A DNA stretch of 35,614 nucleotides from NCBI GenBank assembly GCA_013177995.1, contig JABLXN010000018.1, positions 1 through 35,614 on the forward strand. The letters run 5' to 3'. A model generated the notes under the pieces. The model had not been told where the DNA came from, made no database searches, and worked only from the letters and a program-made list of their open reading frames with translations. Each line of letters starts with the position of its first letter. Position 1 is the first letter of the stretch. Both the position numbers and the translations under genes were made by a program. The DNA is from Brevinematales bacterium. GTDB taxonomy: Bacteria > Spirochaetota > Brevinematia > Brevinematales > Thermospiraceae. This document shows, piece after piece, positions 10,001 through 17,792 of the stretch.

Positions 10001-10099
10001 ACTCAATTGAAAAAAAGCTACTATCCCAAACAGAATCAAGGTAAAACACACCACCAATGAAGAAATTGGATGTTTAACCGAAAATCTTGATATATCCAT
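7007..10099 (-). CDS. RND family transporter subunit, HAE1-like (first of a pair)
   Basis: A 1030-residue inner-membrane proton-driven exporter subunit. The N-terminus (SVKHPISSLVV, then LSLFPEIDYPTV at about 32-45) is typical of the HAE1 branch. TM4 reads GMLVDSNIVVVEN with one relay aspartate (D402) and serine in place of the second. TM10 reads GVVVNNSIVLLEF (924-936), so the AcrB lysine is asparagine, as in many HAE1 proteins outside Proteobacteria. Both porter-domain loops are full length. It is followed by a second RND gene with a four-base overlap, and the adaptor and TolC-like genes lie upstream in the same block, giving a complete tripartite set. A weak ribosome-binding site (GGGAATGG) precedes the ATG. 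Efflux or lipid/lipoprotein export are both possible. Confidence 0.95.
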   Translation of the reverse strand: MDISRFSVKHPISSLVVCFTLILFGIVAFFQLSLSLFPEIDYPTVTVILGYPNATPAEVEKLVVEPLEEILSSINGLQEIESTSQEGMAIVVLRFRWDIGRERLYLETREKLDAAKALFPKEVSRPVVLQHDPSSLPIMQWGIEIKDRTLWDNIRYYVRKNIVPQIEQIEGVGRVEMVGGEEKEVEIRVNLASLYAYGISLQDLISVISYNNVDFPVGYVTEGNRELLLKVKGRIEDYTQIEEIVIGKGKNGGIVKIKDVAMVRMGKKEVTTRVLIGSGESLLLNIYVEGGKNVVATSEKVRERVAEINRILAERLSLRLLSSQDIDVKSSLSNIMISAILGMGLAVLVLFFFLREWYLSFVVALIIPLSICITFFFMYLFGISFNIISMQGLALVVGMLVDSNIVVVENISRHLEMNHFDEIAKEKSFLKGIEEVRGSVINSILTNVAVFLPLVFSSGLAGVLFKELAMVVTIALFVSIYISLSFTPALLTLTYKKWGKTKRLKGWEIYNDLVTKYKVFLSTLMETKRTNVFLIGLFTVVGIAGIFVFLGMKKEIFPSVSSDVVLIEYQLSPDVSLDQNFLYARSFISHLESLSRELSLRMVYAIVGEKQFYTMGDEERENNKTKLWLCFTHEVSQQEIKKLGVIFRRIFPERTEFVVYREPLSLELLVPGSSILQRVVFSSENRLFLRDVSSDFVNFLWSNQLAAFVRKSVEEKMLYSIRLDREKISSYGLSPSQVSMMLNGFLMGNEAGIYYSGDEEIPIRVRGEKSEMSSIEFIKALPVAVQNGMVPLGTFLDITNYNSMKKLERKNRKNIVKVDFLPSREKTIKQVEKWLQEKAASDILTFEKSWHDKEVVASMKQLFLLLSLSVVLIFLLLVFQFESFRDAFLILLAVFFVLPAMMVLGWLGFSLNLNSMLGLILLTGVVVNNSIVLLEFYKQSFQSWLFQTDISRVIIEASGIRLRPVLMTSLTTIFSLLPLAFGQGKGFDFQRPLTMTIAMGMLFSTLITLVVFPVLYFQIKRNERKKDILL

Positions 10100-10123
10100 A
10101 CCATTCCCACACTTTATACGTAC

Positions 10124-11605
10124 CTATTCCAGATTGGTTACACGAAAATAGTACACAAGATCAGATGACAAACTATTAGAATAGTTATCTCTTATCCCAT
10201 TATTTCCTCCCCTTACACGCAGTAAATAAAGAGATTTATCATCAAGAAGTAGGCCATCTATGGTAAATGAAAGTGTCATGGGATCCGGGCCAAATACCAC
10301 ATTCATAATCTCAGGCATGTCACTTCCACTTCCCATCACCCTTTCTATAGAAATATTGCCAAAAATACTAAAAGGGACATAGTTACCATTAAACACCAAT
10401 CGTACAGCCACATTTGTTGTCGACCAACCCATAGGAGGCATCGTAATGGCATTCTCCTCTCCTGGATACCACATATTTGTACTCTGATCATAACAGACAA
10501 AATTCGTAATTCTTAGATAATAAGAAAACTCATTCGAAACAAAAAACTTCTGATAATAGGAATTAGTACTCACATTTCCATATATGTCCTTTATACCCTT
10601 TCGCAAAGACACAAGGTATGTTTCTTCTACATTCCACTTCCCGGAGGGAACAATCCAGAGTCGATTCGATACTACTTCTGTTCTATAACTCACAAAAGGG
10701 AAAATTTCAATCATACTTTCCACCTGATTTTTATCCAGAAAAGAATCAAACCGGAATTCAATTTTCGCGTATTTATCTACATTTGAAATTGCTATAGTAC
10801 CCAAAAGATTACCTCCCCCATTGGTATAAACACCCACCAGATGAACCACCTTGTCTCTCTCCCCCAAAGAAAAAGAAATATTCGTACCTTCTTTAAGCTG
10901 ATGCGAGCTTTTATCCTTTAAGGAATTGGCTACGGTTAAAGTGTAAACTCCCCATTCAACAGAAGAAGGCGAATATACCCTTACCATAGCCAGACTATCA
11001 TCATATTCAATAAAATACAAACTCGAAGGACTCAAAGAGAAAGCGTTTCGTATACTGTCTTCCGAAAGAGATTCTGAAAAAAAGAAACGAACATCTACCA
11101 GATTCGTAAGACTATTTTGTCCATACACAAAAACAACATTGGTAAGAAATGGACGCGTGGCATCATTTCCTATCATGAACTCCCATTCATACCTTTTTTT
11201 CAAATCAACCCCTTGAAAACTTTCTATTCCTCTCTCTAAAGAACAACAAATCTTGCCATATCCCCATGTTTCAAGTGGGATAATTTCAAGAGTACGGGCA
11301 TTTTCTCCCTGACGAATTTTCACACTTATCTCTTCCTCATCCAAACGAGGAATATAAATTCTTTTTACAGTAATTTTTCCCCATACGGTTTCCATCGCCA
11401 CATTGGTATTGAAAACAACTTTAATCACCTTCACATCTGAAGGAGAAGAAACGCTATCCTCACTGGAAGGCCAAACACTTTCTACTCGAAAAGCTTCTAC
11501 CCCTTCTATCTGAGCACAACCTGCCAGATAAACAAAAGTGTTAATTAGTAACAAAAAGATAAAAATAATATTCCCTGGAAGACTTAATCTTATTGCTATT
11601 TTCAT
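10124..11605 (-). CDS. Large lipoprotein with Ig-like (SbsA/Big_5) domains, copy 2
   Basis: The protein has 493 residues. The signal peptide is long, with the lipobox YLAGC putting the lipidated Cys at position 30. The mature protein is beta-rich with repeated Big_5-type features: VESVWPSSEDSV, a strand with KVVFNTNV, a W/L...P turn and a DIYGN or DKSSH motif that closes the domains. At least three such units seem present (about 40-145, 150-255, 260-365), with a divergent C-terminal one. The ATG lies 65 bases inside the end of the upstream paralogue, and GAGGAGG sits at good distance from it, which supports this start. It is probably a stalk or surface partner of the export machine, or its substrate. 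Confidence 0.85.
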   Translation of the reverse strand: MKIAIRLSLPGNIIFIFLLLINTFVYLAGCAQIEGVEAFRVESVWPSSEDSVSSPSDVKVIKVVFNTNVAMETVWGKITVKRIYIPRLDEEEISVKIRQGENARTLEIIPLETWGYGKICCSLERGIESFQGVDLKKRYEWEFMIGNDATRPFLTNVVFVYGQNSLTNLVDVRFFFSESLSEDSIRNAFSLSPSSLYFIEYDDSLAMVRVYSPSSVEWGVYTLTVANSLKDKSSHQLKEGTNISFSLGERDKVVHLVGVYTNGGGNLLGTIAISNVDKYAKIEFRFDSFLDKNQVESMIEIFPFVSYRTEVVSNRLWIVPSGKWNVEETYLVSLRKGIKDIYGNVSTNSYYQKFFVSNEFSYYLRITNFVCYDQSTNMWYPGEENAITMPPMGWSTTNVAVRLVFNGNYVPFSIFGNISIERVMGSGSDMPEIMNVVFGPDPMTLSFTIDGLLLDDKSLYLLRVRGGNNGIRDNYSNSLSSDLVYYFRVTNLE

Positions 11606-12989
11606 CCATTACCTCCTCACCTATATGAAAACGATAATAATTACTCGATCCTACATTATCCAGGTATACCATAAAATTGTTAGAATAAACTGAATCTCGA
11701 GTTAATAAAACTATATCACCTCCCAGAGAAGGATTTCGAGCATCAAGAGGCAGCATTTCAATTTTGAGATTTCCATTCAATAAACTCGTATATTTAATCG
11801 GTTTTGGACCACTGACAAACTCAATTTCTACCAATACTTTCTTGTTTGTCCAATTAGTACTTAAAAAGAGATAGTTTATTTGATCCGAATTCAATAGCTG
11901 ATTCATCACCACATCTACAGTAAGTCGCAACTCTTTTACCCATGGCCTTATTGAGTACGGCCCATCGGTAAAAAACACCATCTCTATCTCATTGGACAAG
12001 GTATACCCATCTTCACTTACCGCACTTTTCTTTACCCGAAATACGTAATTTGTTTCCGATAAAAGAGAAGTATCCCAGTAGACATAGTACAGATTGGTAT
12101 CATTTGTCCTTGGTTCCACAGCAAAATTCAGAGATGGTTCGAATTCAAGAGCATTTTTCAAAGACAAAACATTCACTTTTTTGTTAAATAAAAGATATAT
12201 TCCTTTCATCGTTTTTTCTATACCATGGCAATTATTGGTTATCCTCTCTAACATATTTTCATCCACAAAAGCCCCTGCAAAAACCAATGGTTCAAGAAAA
12301 TCTCCCGGCACAAAACACCATTCATAATCTGTAAGCATTTTTCTGCCGGTCGAACTCCTGGCTTCTTTACCAATCTTTGCTACATAATTAACTCCCCCCT
12401 GGAAGGATTCAAGAGGAAGATATTTCATTACGGTATTATTGTCTTCCCATTCAAAGACACCTCGAATGAAAGGTGTAAGAGAAAAAGCTTTCTGAACACT
12501 ATTGGTATCCATAGAAGAAGAAAATACCACTTTGAGGAAAGAATGCACTGAAAATCCCTGGACAGTATTATTAGTAGGGAATGTTTCTACAACACGAGGA
12601 GTTGCCATCTCCGTTTGATAAAAAAAGTAACTACGAAAAGGGGTGGTCATGGGATTTCCATTTTTATCCTTAACCCCTATTATAGAAATCTTATACATTT
12701 CCCCTACCACTACCTCTCCCATCGGTTCCCACTTTACTCGTTTCTCATCCAACCATTCAAATTTTCCTTTCAACGATACACCGCTTTCTGAAATAAGAGA
12801 AAATCCATCTTCGAAAGTTGTCTCATCAATGGGCTTATTCCACTCAACTATGACAAAAAAATCCCCCCTCTCTCTCACATTACTTCCTTCTCCAGGTAAC
12901 CATGATACAACACGGGGAGGTGTTATCTCTGTTAAAGAGCAAGAAACTACTAAAATACTGATAATTATTCCCACCATTCTTCTTTTCAC
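11541..12989 (-). CDS. Large lipoprotein with Ig-like (SbsA/Big_5) domains, copy 1
   Basis: The protein has 482 residues and starts at GTG with a strong GGAGGGG site. The signal peptide ends in lipobox VVSC (Cys17). SbsA Ig-like units are clear: TPPRVVSWLPGEGSNV opens the first (about 23-128), closed by VKDKNGNPM; ATPRVVETFPTNN opens the second (about 131-235), with VVFSSSMDTNSVQKAFSLTP inside; a third follows at about 250-345. Such domains build elongated periplasmic or surface proteins and adhesins. The 3' end overlaps the next gene, a paralogue in architecture, by 65 bases in another frame. It lies 21 bases after the adaptor gene, so it is co-expressed with the exporter. Confidence 0.88.
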   Translation of the reverse strand: MKRRMVGIIISILVVSCSLTEITPPRVVSWLPGEGSNVRERGDFFVIVEWNKPIDETTFEDGFSLISESGVSLKGKFEWLDEKRVKWEPMGEVVVGEMYKISIIGVKDKNGNPMTTPFRSYFFYQTEMATPRVVETFPTNNTVQGFSVHSFLKVVFSSSMDTNSVQKAFSLTPFIRGVFEWEDNNTVMKYLPLESFQGGVNYVAKIGKEARSSTGRKMLTDYEWCFVPGDFLEPLVFAGAFVDENMLERITNNCHGIEKTMKGIYLLFNKKVNVLSLKNALEFEPSLNFAVEPRTNDTNLYYVYWDTSLLSETNYVFRVKKSAVSEDGYTLSNEIEMVFFTDGPYSIRPWVKELRLTVDVVMNQLLNSDQINYLFLSTNWTNKKVLVEIEFVSGPKPIKYTSLLNGNLKIEMLPLDARNPSLGGDIVLLTRDSVYSNNFMVYLDNVGSSNYYRFHIGEEVMDENSNKIKSSREYYFYLFVTN

Positions 12990-13010
12990 ATTTCCCCTCC
13001 TGGCAAAAAT

Positions 13011-14387
13011 TTATAAGGAAACACCTATAACTTTGATGCCTTCCTTGTACTGAGCCACATTTTCCCTTATCACTCTTTCCCCTTCACTCAAACCAGATGT
13101 CACATACACACGATTTTCTACCACTGAATCAATAACCACCCATCTGCCCACCACAATACCATCACTATTTACTATGTAGACCCTTGCCTGATTATCCTTT
13201 CTCTCCACAATAGCAGAAGCTGGCAATTCAAAAACAGAAATCCTGGTGCCGGCTTCGACAGCCACTACCACAAACATTCCCGGATATACCTCGCTCTGTC
13301 CAGGATAAAAAACACAACGAGCCATAGCCATACGTGTCTTTTCATCCACCAGGGGATATATTCTATCCACACGTGTTTTATAAGTACGCCCACCTACCTT
13401 CGCTTCCACCATGCCTCCAACTTTTACCATATTGATTTCACTTTCAGGTACAGAAAATTCAATAAAGCTTTTGTCCCGATCAATAATGACAAGCAAAGGC
13501 TTATCCGGCAAAGCAATTTCCCCCTCTGTCATATATCGTTCCGCCACTTCTCCATCTGCAGGAGCATAGATAAAAGTATTCTCATATTGCATCTGCAACT
13601 GCTTATAGGTAAGCTGATAAGCTTCTATTTCCTTCTGAAGTTTTTCAAGATTGAGCCGTTCAATTCTTGTATGATACTGCACAAACAATTCTTCATTCTC
13701 CACAAGAGAATCTCCTTTCCATTTACTTCTCAATTCTACTGGCAAATCAGATTTTCTGAATCCAATTTCTCCCGCAAAAAGCTGATCCTTTATTTTCTCA
13801 TAATCGAGTAGGAGCTGTTGATATTGAGTTTCCAGCTGACGATAAGACTCCTCTGAAAACCCTCCCACTTTTACAAGTTCTGCTTTATTTGAAAGTATCT
13901 TCTCCATATTGGCTATTTCAAGCTCTTTTCCTTGCTTTTCCTTTCTTAATACTTCTATTGAACGCAACTTCTTTCTTATTTCTCTCGACGATTCCTCTAA
14001 ACTTTCTTTGGCAATATTAAGATCAAGCTGACGCCTTGCCATTTCATTTTGAGCCTTTTCCATTTCCAGAAGAATTTCCTTATCCTCAAGCTTCACCAGA
14101 AGTTGTCCCTTTCTCACCCTATCTCCTTTCTCAATCTTCAAGGTTTGAATTCTCTCTTTAATTTTTGAATATACGTCGTATTTTTTAGAGAACACCACTG
14201 TCCCATAATACTGAAGCTTACGATTGAGAAGCTGGGATCGTACCACAACCACAGGCGCCTTAGGAAGCAATTCCTTCGTTTCCTGTGTTTGTTTTTTACT
14301 AAAGTAAGAAAAAAATACCCAAAAACTGCTTCCTATTACCAGAATTGAAAATACAATCAAGAGAAACCTTTTCCCTTTCGTCATCAA
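13011..14387 (-). CDS. Membrane fusion protein (HlyD/AcrA-like adaptor)
   Basis: The protein has 458 residues with an N-terminal membrane anchor (about 7-27) and no lipobox. A first lipoyl half follows (about 70-100: KIEKGDRVRKGQLLVKLED), then a long coiled-coil hairpin (about 105-270, rich in E, K, Q, L), the second lipoyl half (FIYAPADGEVAERY), a beta-barrel (FIEFSVPESEINMVKVG) and a membrane-proximal domain ending VTSGLSEGERVI. This is the standard order for RND adaptors. The hairpin is long, which suits docking to a TolC-like channel. The start ATG overlaps the stop of the TolC-like gene by four bases. The adaptor would link the two RND subunits to the outer-membrane factor in this block. 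Confidence 0.95.
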   Translation of the reverse strand: MMTKGKRFLLIVFSILVIGSSFWVFFSYFSKKQTQETKELLPKAPVVVVRSQLLNRKLQYYGTVVFSKKYDVYSKIKERIQTLKIEKGDRVRKGQLLVKLEDKEILLEMEKAQNEMARRQLDLNIAKESLEESSREIRKKLRSIEVLRKEKQGKELEIANMEKILSNKAELVKVGGFSEESYRQLETQYQQLLLDYEKIKDQLFAGEIGFRKSDLPVELRSKWKGDSLVENEELFVQYHTRIERLNLEKLQKEIEAYQLTYKQLQMQYENTFIYAPADGEVAERYMTEGEIALPDKPLLVIIDRDKSFIEFSVPESEINMVKVGGMVEAKVGGRTYKTRVDRIYPLVDEKTRMAMARCVFYPGQSEVYPGMFVVVAVEAGTRISVFELPASAIVERKDNQARVYIVNSDGIVVGRWVVIDSVVENRVYVTSGLSEGERVIRENVAQYKEGIKVIGVSL

Positions 14388-15883
14388 TTTCCCCTCTCTT
14401 TTATATACTCTGCCAAAAGATCCTTAACAGGGTCATCTTTACTGTCTCCATCGACAAAAAGCAACTCTTTCTGAAAGTTCATCAAATCTTCCAGAGAAAC
14501 CACATCCCCCACCAGAAAATAGTATTGATATATATATTGAACTGTCTCGACAAGAAACTGCATCTTTCTCACCCTGGCACTTTGTAAATCCAGGAGAGAA
14601 CGAATATAATCCGTGGCCTTCTCTTCCCCTAAGCGAAACTTTACAGCCTGAATATTCACCTTCTTTTGCATCAAGTCCAGTTCCTCTTCCATGGCCACAA
14701 GTGTCTCAGCATAATACCGCAACTTACGTCTGAGTGTTTTCAACAAACTCTTAGTCTGATAAAGATATTCCTTTCTTTCATTTTCAAGCAAAGAAAGTTG
14801 AAACTCTACACTCTTCCTATCCACAATATAGGTGGGAGCACTCAGCACGCTCATCTGACCTTTAGAATTATAGCTTTTTGATGTATCATCTACATTTCCC
14901 CCTCGGCCTAAAGAAATACTCCCACTATTGACAAAGAGTGGAAAATTTATACTTACCCCTACCATCCAGTCTATCTGAGAAGAAGGAAGAATTTCTCCAG
15001 ACATACTCATGCCCCCACTCACCTTTATCTGGGGAATAAAATTATAATACATCTTGTCCCTCATAAAAACCAGCTGCTGTTTCTTCATGGCCATTTCTTT
15101 CAGTTCAAGAGAACTCTCCATGGCACGATAATACTCTTCTTCTTCCCCTCTTTGTAAAATCATCTCTATCACATTGGTAAGATGATCAATATTTCCCCTC
15201 ATTTTTTCTCTTGAAAAAAGAACCACCCCCTCTTTTTTCAAATTGTGCGCCATCTTTTCAATGACATCTTGATAATTTTCCAGCATCTCTCGCAATTCTC
15301 GTTCTGATTGTTTCACAGCAATACGCCATTCGTAAAGATCGAGTGGTGTTCCTTCTTTTATTTCTAAACTCTTCTCAGCTATGGCTTTTTCTTTTCTCTG
15401 AACATCTAAAAACTCTTTTTTTATCAATATATTTTCTCTCATCAGAAGAAAATCTTTTAAATAAGAAACAAAAAGCCCTAAAAGAAAACTTTTCTCTTCC
15501 TGTTTCAGCTGTACTTGTGCTCTTTCCAGAGAAAACTGTTTCTGTTTTATACCCATAAGCATTTCACCACCAGCAAAAACAAGCTGCTCAACATTAATAT
15601 CACACGAATATATCTCAGCATCATCTCCATAACGCACTATTCTCTGGTTTTTCCCATATCCCACAGAAAGAGAAGGGAAAAAAGCCCGATAATCCGCAAT
15701 CATACTTGATTTTTGAAGCTGAAGAGAACTCCTTTTGTACTGCAAATCCTTTGTGTTATAAAACACGAAATTGACGTAATCCAGAAGAGAAATAAATTCT
15801 TCTCCCCCTTCTCCCCATGCTGGTGCCAAGAAAAGAAGAAAACCACAAAAAGTAGCTCCTAAGATCAGCCTTTTCCTCATCAT
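14384..15883 (-). CDS. TolC-like outer membrane efflux protein
   Basis: The protein has 499 residues. A signal peptide ends near APAWG (residue 24), and there is no lipobox. Two OEP-type repeats are visible: a helical stretch with LQLQKSSMIADYRAFFPSLSVGYG, an outer-membrane beta strand region, long periplasmic helices (about 130-230), and then the second copy beginning FIPQIKVSGGMS with long helices (about 360-450) ending LGEEKATDYIRSLLDLQSARV. The start lies 3 bases after the previous stop with only a weak ribosome-binding site, which suggests translational coupling; an ATG one codon later is also possible. As the only outer-membrane channel in the block it should complete the tripartite exporter. 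Confidence 0.92.
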   Translation of the reverse strand: MMRKRLILGATFCGFLLFLAPAWGEGGEEFISLLDYVNFVFYNTKDLQYKRSSLQLQKSSMIADYRAFFPSLSVGYGKNQRIVRYGDDAEIYSCDINVEQLVFAGGEMLMGIKQKQFSLERAQVQLKQEEKSFLLGLFVSYLKDFLLMRENILIKKEFLDVQRKEKAIAEKSLEIKEGTPLDLYEWRIAVKQSERELREMLENYQDVIEKMAHNLKKEGVVLFSREKMRGNIDHLTNVIEMILQRGEEEEYYRAMESSLELKEMAMKKQQLVFMRDKMYYNFIPQIKVSGGMSMSGEILPSSQIDWMVGVSINFPLFVNSGSISLGRGGNVDDTSKSYNSKGQMSVLSAPTYIVDRKSVEFQLSLLENERKEYLYQTKSLLKTLRRKLRYYAETLVAMEEELDLMQKKVNIQAVKFRLGEEKATDYIRSLLDLQSARVRKMQFLVETVQYIYQYYFLVGDVVSLEDLMNFQKELLFVDGDSKDDPVKDLLAEYIKERGN

Positions 15884-15886
15884 AGG

Positions 15887-16345
15887 TCATTTTTTAGGAA
15901 CATACAAAAGTAAATCCACCGCTTGCTTGATAGCCTTATAGAGACGGCTATTGTCCAGCAAAAATCTTTCATGATAAAAATCCTGAATCAGGTATCCCTC
16001 TATCTTCCCCCTTTGTTCTACACGATAAATCAGAGAGAAGTATTGTTTGTCCCCAAGAAAATTATTTTTCTTTCCAAGAAGCTGTACTTTCAAAACCACA
16101 TCATTTCCATCACTTCGAGAATACAAAGTAAGCCCGGAATTAAGAGAAGCAAGTACAAGATTTTGAAGAAGGATGTTAGAAACTGTATCTGTAGCTACTT
16201 CCAGAATTCCAATATTTTGCATGGATATCTCTATGGCATTCCACCGAGTCCCAGTCCCTCCTGTATACCGCACAATAGAAGGAGACGAACAGGAAAGAAC
16301 TCCACCTACCAGAAAACCCAAGATCATATATTTGATATACCTCAT
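15887..16345 (-). CDS. Small lipoprotein, unknown function
   Basis: The protein has 152 residues. I place the start at the ATG at 16345 because AGGAGG lies six bases upstream and the protein then begins with a proper signal peptide and lipobox VLSC (Cys19); a longer frame from an upstream non-ATG codon would bury this. The mature part has a strand-helix pattern with NIGILEVATDTVSNILLQNLVLASLNSG and ends in a helix. That is loosely like small envelope proteins such as the LptE or DUF799/CsgG-like lipoproteins with an N-terminal 'IGILE..TD.vs..L' pattern, but I cannot name the family. It is followed immediately by the TolC-like gene. Confidence 0.75.
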   Translation of the reverse strand: MRYIKYMILGFLVGGVLSCSSPSIVRYTGGTGTRWNAIEISMQNIGILEVATDTVSNILLQNLVLASLNSGLTLYSRSDGNDVVLKVQLLGKKNNFLGDKQYFSLIYRVEQRGKIEGYLIQDFYHERFLLDNSRLYKAIKQAVDLLLYVPKK

Positions 16346-16381
16346 GATTTCCTCCTTACTTTGCCACACTATCCTCTTTAT

Positions 16382-16930
16382 TTATTTCAAGAGCTTCTGG
16401 ATATACGCAATCTCATCATTCGCATTCCTTATAACATTTGTATACATCAATACCCTCGAAAAATTTTCTACGGCCCTTGTTAAAGCCCCCTTCCTCTTGT
16501 AAATCAATCCTTGATAGTAAAGAGCTAAAATATTGTCTCTATCACGATTCAAAATATGTTGAACCACTTTTTCTGCATCATCAAACATCTGATGTTCTAT
16601 CAGAAATTTCGCATAAAACAATTGTGCGGTTATACTCGCCCCGGGGTGTTTCTTTTTTATCAACGGCTGAGAAAATATTTGAATCGCTTTTGCTTCATCG
16701 CCCAACATAGAAAAGATAAACCCTTGCAAAATCAGCACCTCTACATTTTTCTGATTCATTTTCTCAAGCTGGGACAAAGCCGTTCGAAAATCCCCCGTTT
16801 CCATGAAAAAATAAACGTTATCGATCTGTTTCACATTCTCAGAAGAAACACAGGAGAGAAAAAAAAGAGACGCCACCCAGAACACCAGAAAACCACTTCT
16901 TTTCAAGACCTTGAGAAAAAATTTTTGCAT
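16382..16930 (-). CDS. Small TPR-like lipoprotein
   Basis: The protein has 182 residues from the ATG at 16930, chosen because GGAGG precedes it by about eight bases and the reading then starts with a lipoprotein signal peptide (lipobox LFLSC, Cys27). An in-frame ATG at 16954 lies inside a hairpin and has no ribosome-binding site. The mature protein is helical with TPR spacing: NVYFFMETGDFRTALSQLEKM, ILQGFIFSMLGDEAKAIQIF, and ALYYQGLIYKRKGALTRAVENF near the end. TPR lipoproteins often act as scaffolds in envelope assembly complexes. It sits between two other small lipoproteins at the head of the export block. Confidence 0.78.
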   Translation of the reverse strand: MQKFFLKVLKRSGFLVFWVASLFFLSCVSSENVKQIDNVYFFMETGDFRTALSQLEKMNQKNVEVLILQGFIFSMLGDEAKAIQIFSQPLIKKKHPGASITAQLFYAKFLIEHQMFDDAEKVVQHILNRDRDNILALYYQGLIYKRKGALTRAVENFSRVLMYTNVIRNANDEIAYIQKLLK

Positions 16931-16954
16931 TTTTTTCCTCCATTTTATAGTCAT

Positions 16955-16982
16955 AAAGGGCTCCTCTTTGAAGGAGCCCTTT
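16955..16982 (-). terminator. Hairpin between first and second gene of the block
   Basis: A perfect 10-bp stem, AAAGGGCTCC and GGAGCCCTTT, with an 8-base loop lies between the stop of the first lipoprotein and the start of the TPR-like gene. On the minus strand no long T-run follows beyond the TTT in the stem, so it may be a partial terminator that reduces readthrough or a processing/stability element rather than a full stop. Confidence 0.5.
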
Positions 16983-16997
16983 CGTTCTCTTTATCTA

Positions 16998-17729
16998 TTA
17001 TCTATTTGTCCACAAACCTACATCCTCCAGGACTTCCTGGACCCGAATAAGCCTTGGTACATTGGTTATCTCTTCATATCTCAACCTTACCACATGCCAT
17101 TCATATCCATAGATCATTTCTGGATTTACAATGGCATAAGAAACACGTGACCTGCTTGTCCAATTTTTCACATAATAGTAATTTGAAATGTTGTTACTTA
17201 CAGGATAAACCTCAATCAATCCCTGTTCAGGAACAACCGGCCATGGTATATTTGTCACCTCATGTCCAGGTGGAAATGGTAAATTCGTGACAGGCGACTT
17301 TCCTCCCTCGGGGATAATTGAAACTACCCCACCAAGGGTTACTGTGATATAATAATTATATCCTGCCCGGAAAGTGAATATAGCCGAAGAAGTATTCGTC
17401 AGGCCACGACCATCAATCTCTGTAACAGAAAAGAAATAAGTTCCCGTTGAAGGAATATTCATGACAATTGTTTCTCCACTTTTAGCCTCCCATGACACTC
17501 CTTCGGACCACCCACTTTCATTAGACAGACAAAAATAGGCAGCAACAATCGGTGAGACATCCACCGATATAATAGCAGGAGAAATACCTGAGAAAGAAGC
17601 AGAATCTTTCACAGAAATATACAGATAGCCCTTCTGGCTCTCCGAGACAAAAATATTTTTGTCTGCTGAACATCCACCAAACAACACCGCCAAGAACACC
17701 AACACCAACATCAACACACCACGTTTCAT
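16998..17729 (-). CDS. Lipoprotein, first gene of the export block
   Basis: The protein has 243 residues. The ATG at 17729 has AGGAGG eight bases upstream; a TTG two codons earlier is too close to that site. The signal peptide ends in lipobox LFGGC (Cys20). The mature part is beta-rich and Ser/Thr-rich, with a repeated alternating pattern like a carbohydrate-binding or fibronectin-like fold (about 35-140: GETIVMNIPSTGTYFFSVTEID, then TFRAGYNYYITVTL). A proline-rich linker (about 145-175) leads to a C-terminal part of unknown fold. It is the promoter-proximal gene, separated from the next by a hairpin, so it may be made in excess over the exporter. Function unknown. Confidence 0.75.
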   Translation of the reverse strand: MKRGVLMLVLVFLAVLFGGCSADKNIFVSESQKGYLYISVKDSASFSGISPAIISVDVSPIVAAYFCLSNESGWSEGVSWEAKSGETIVMNIPSTGTYFFSVTEIDGRGLTNTSSAIFTFRAGYNYYITVTLGGVVSIIPEGGKSPVTNLPFPPGHEVTNIPWPVVPEQGLIEVYPVSNNISNYYYVKNWTSRSRVSYAIVNPEMIYGYEWHVVRLRYEEITNVPRLIRVQEVLEDVGLWTNR

Positions 17730-17792
17730 TTTCAATTCCTCCTATGCTTAAAATTAGGATTCTCAATACCACTCACTTCTAAAATTTTTACT

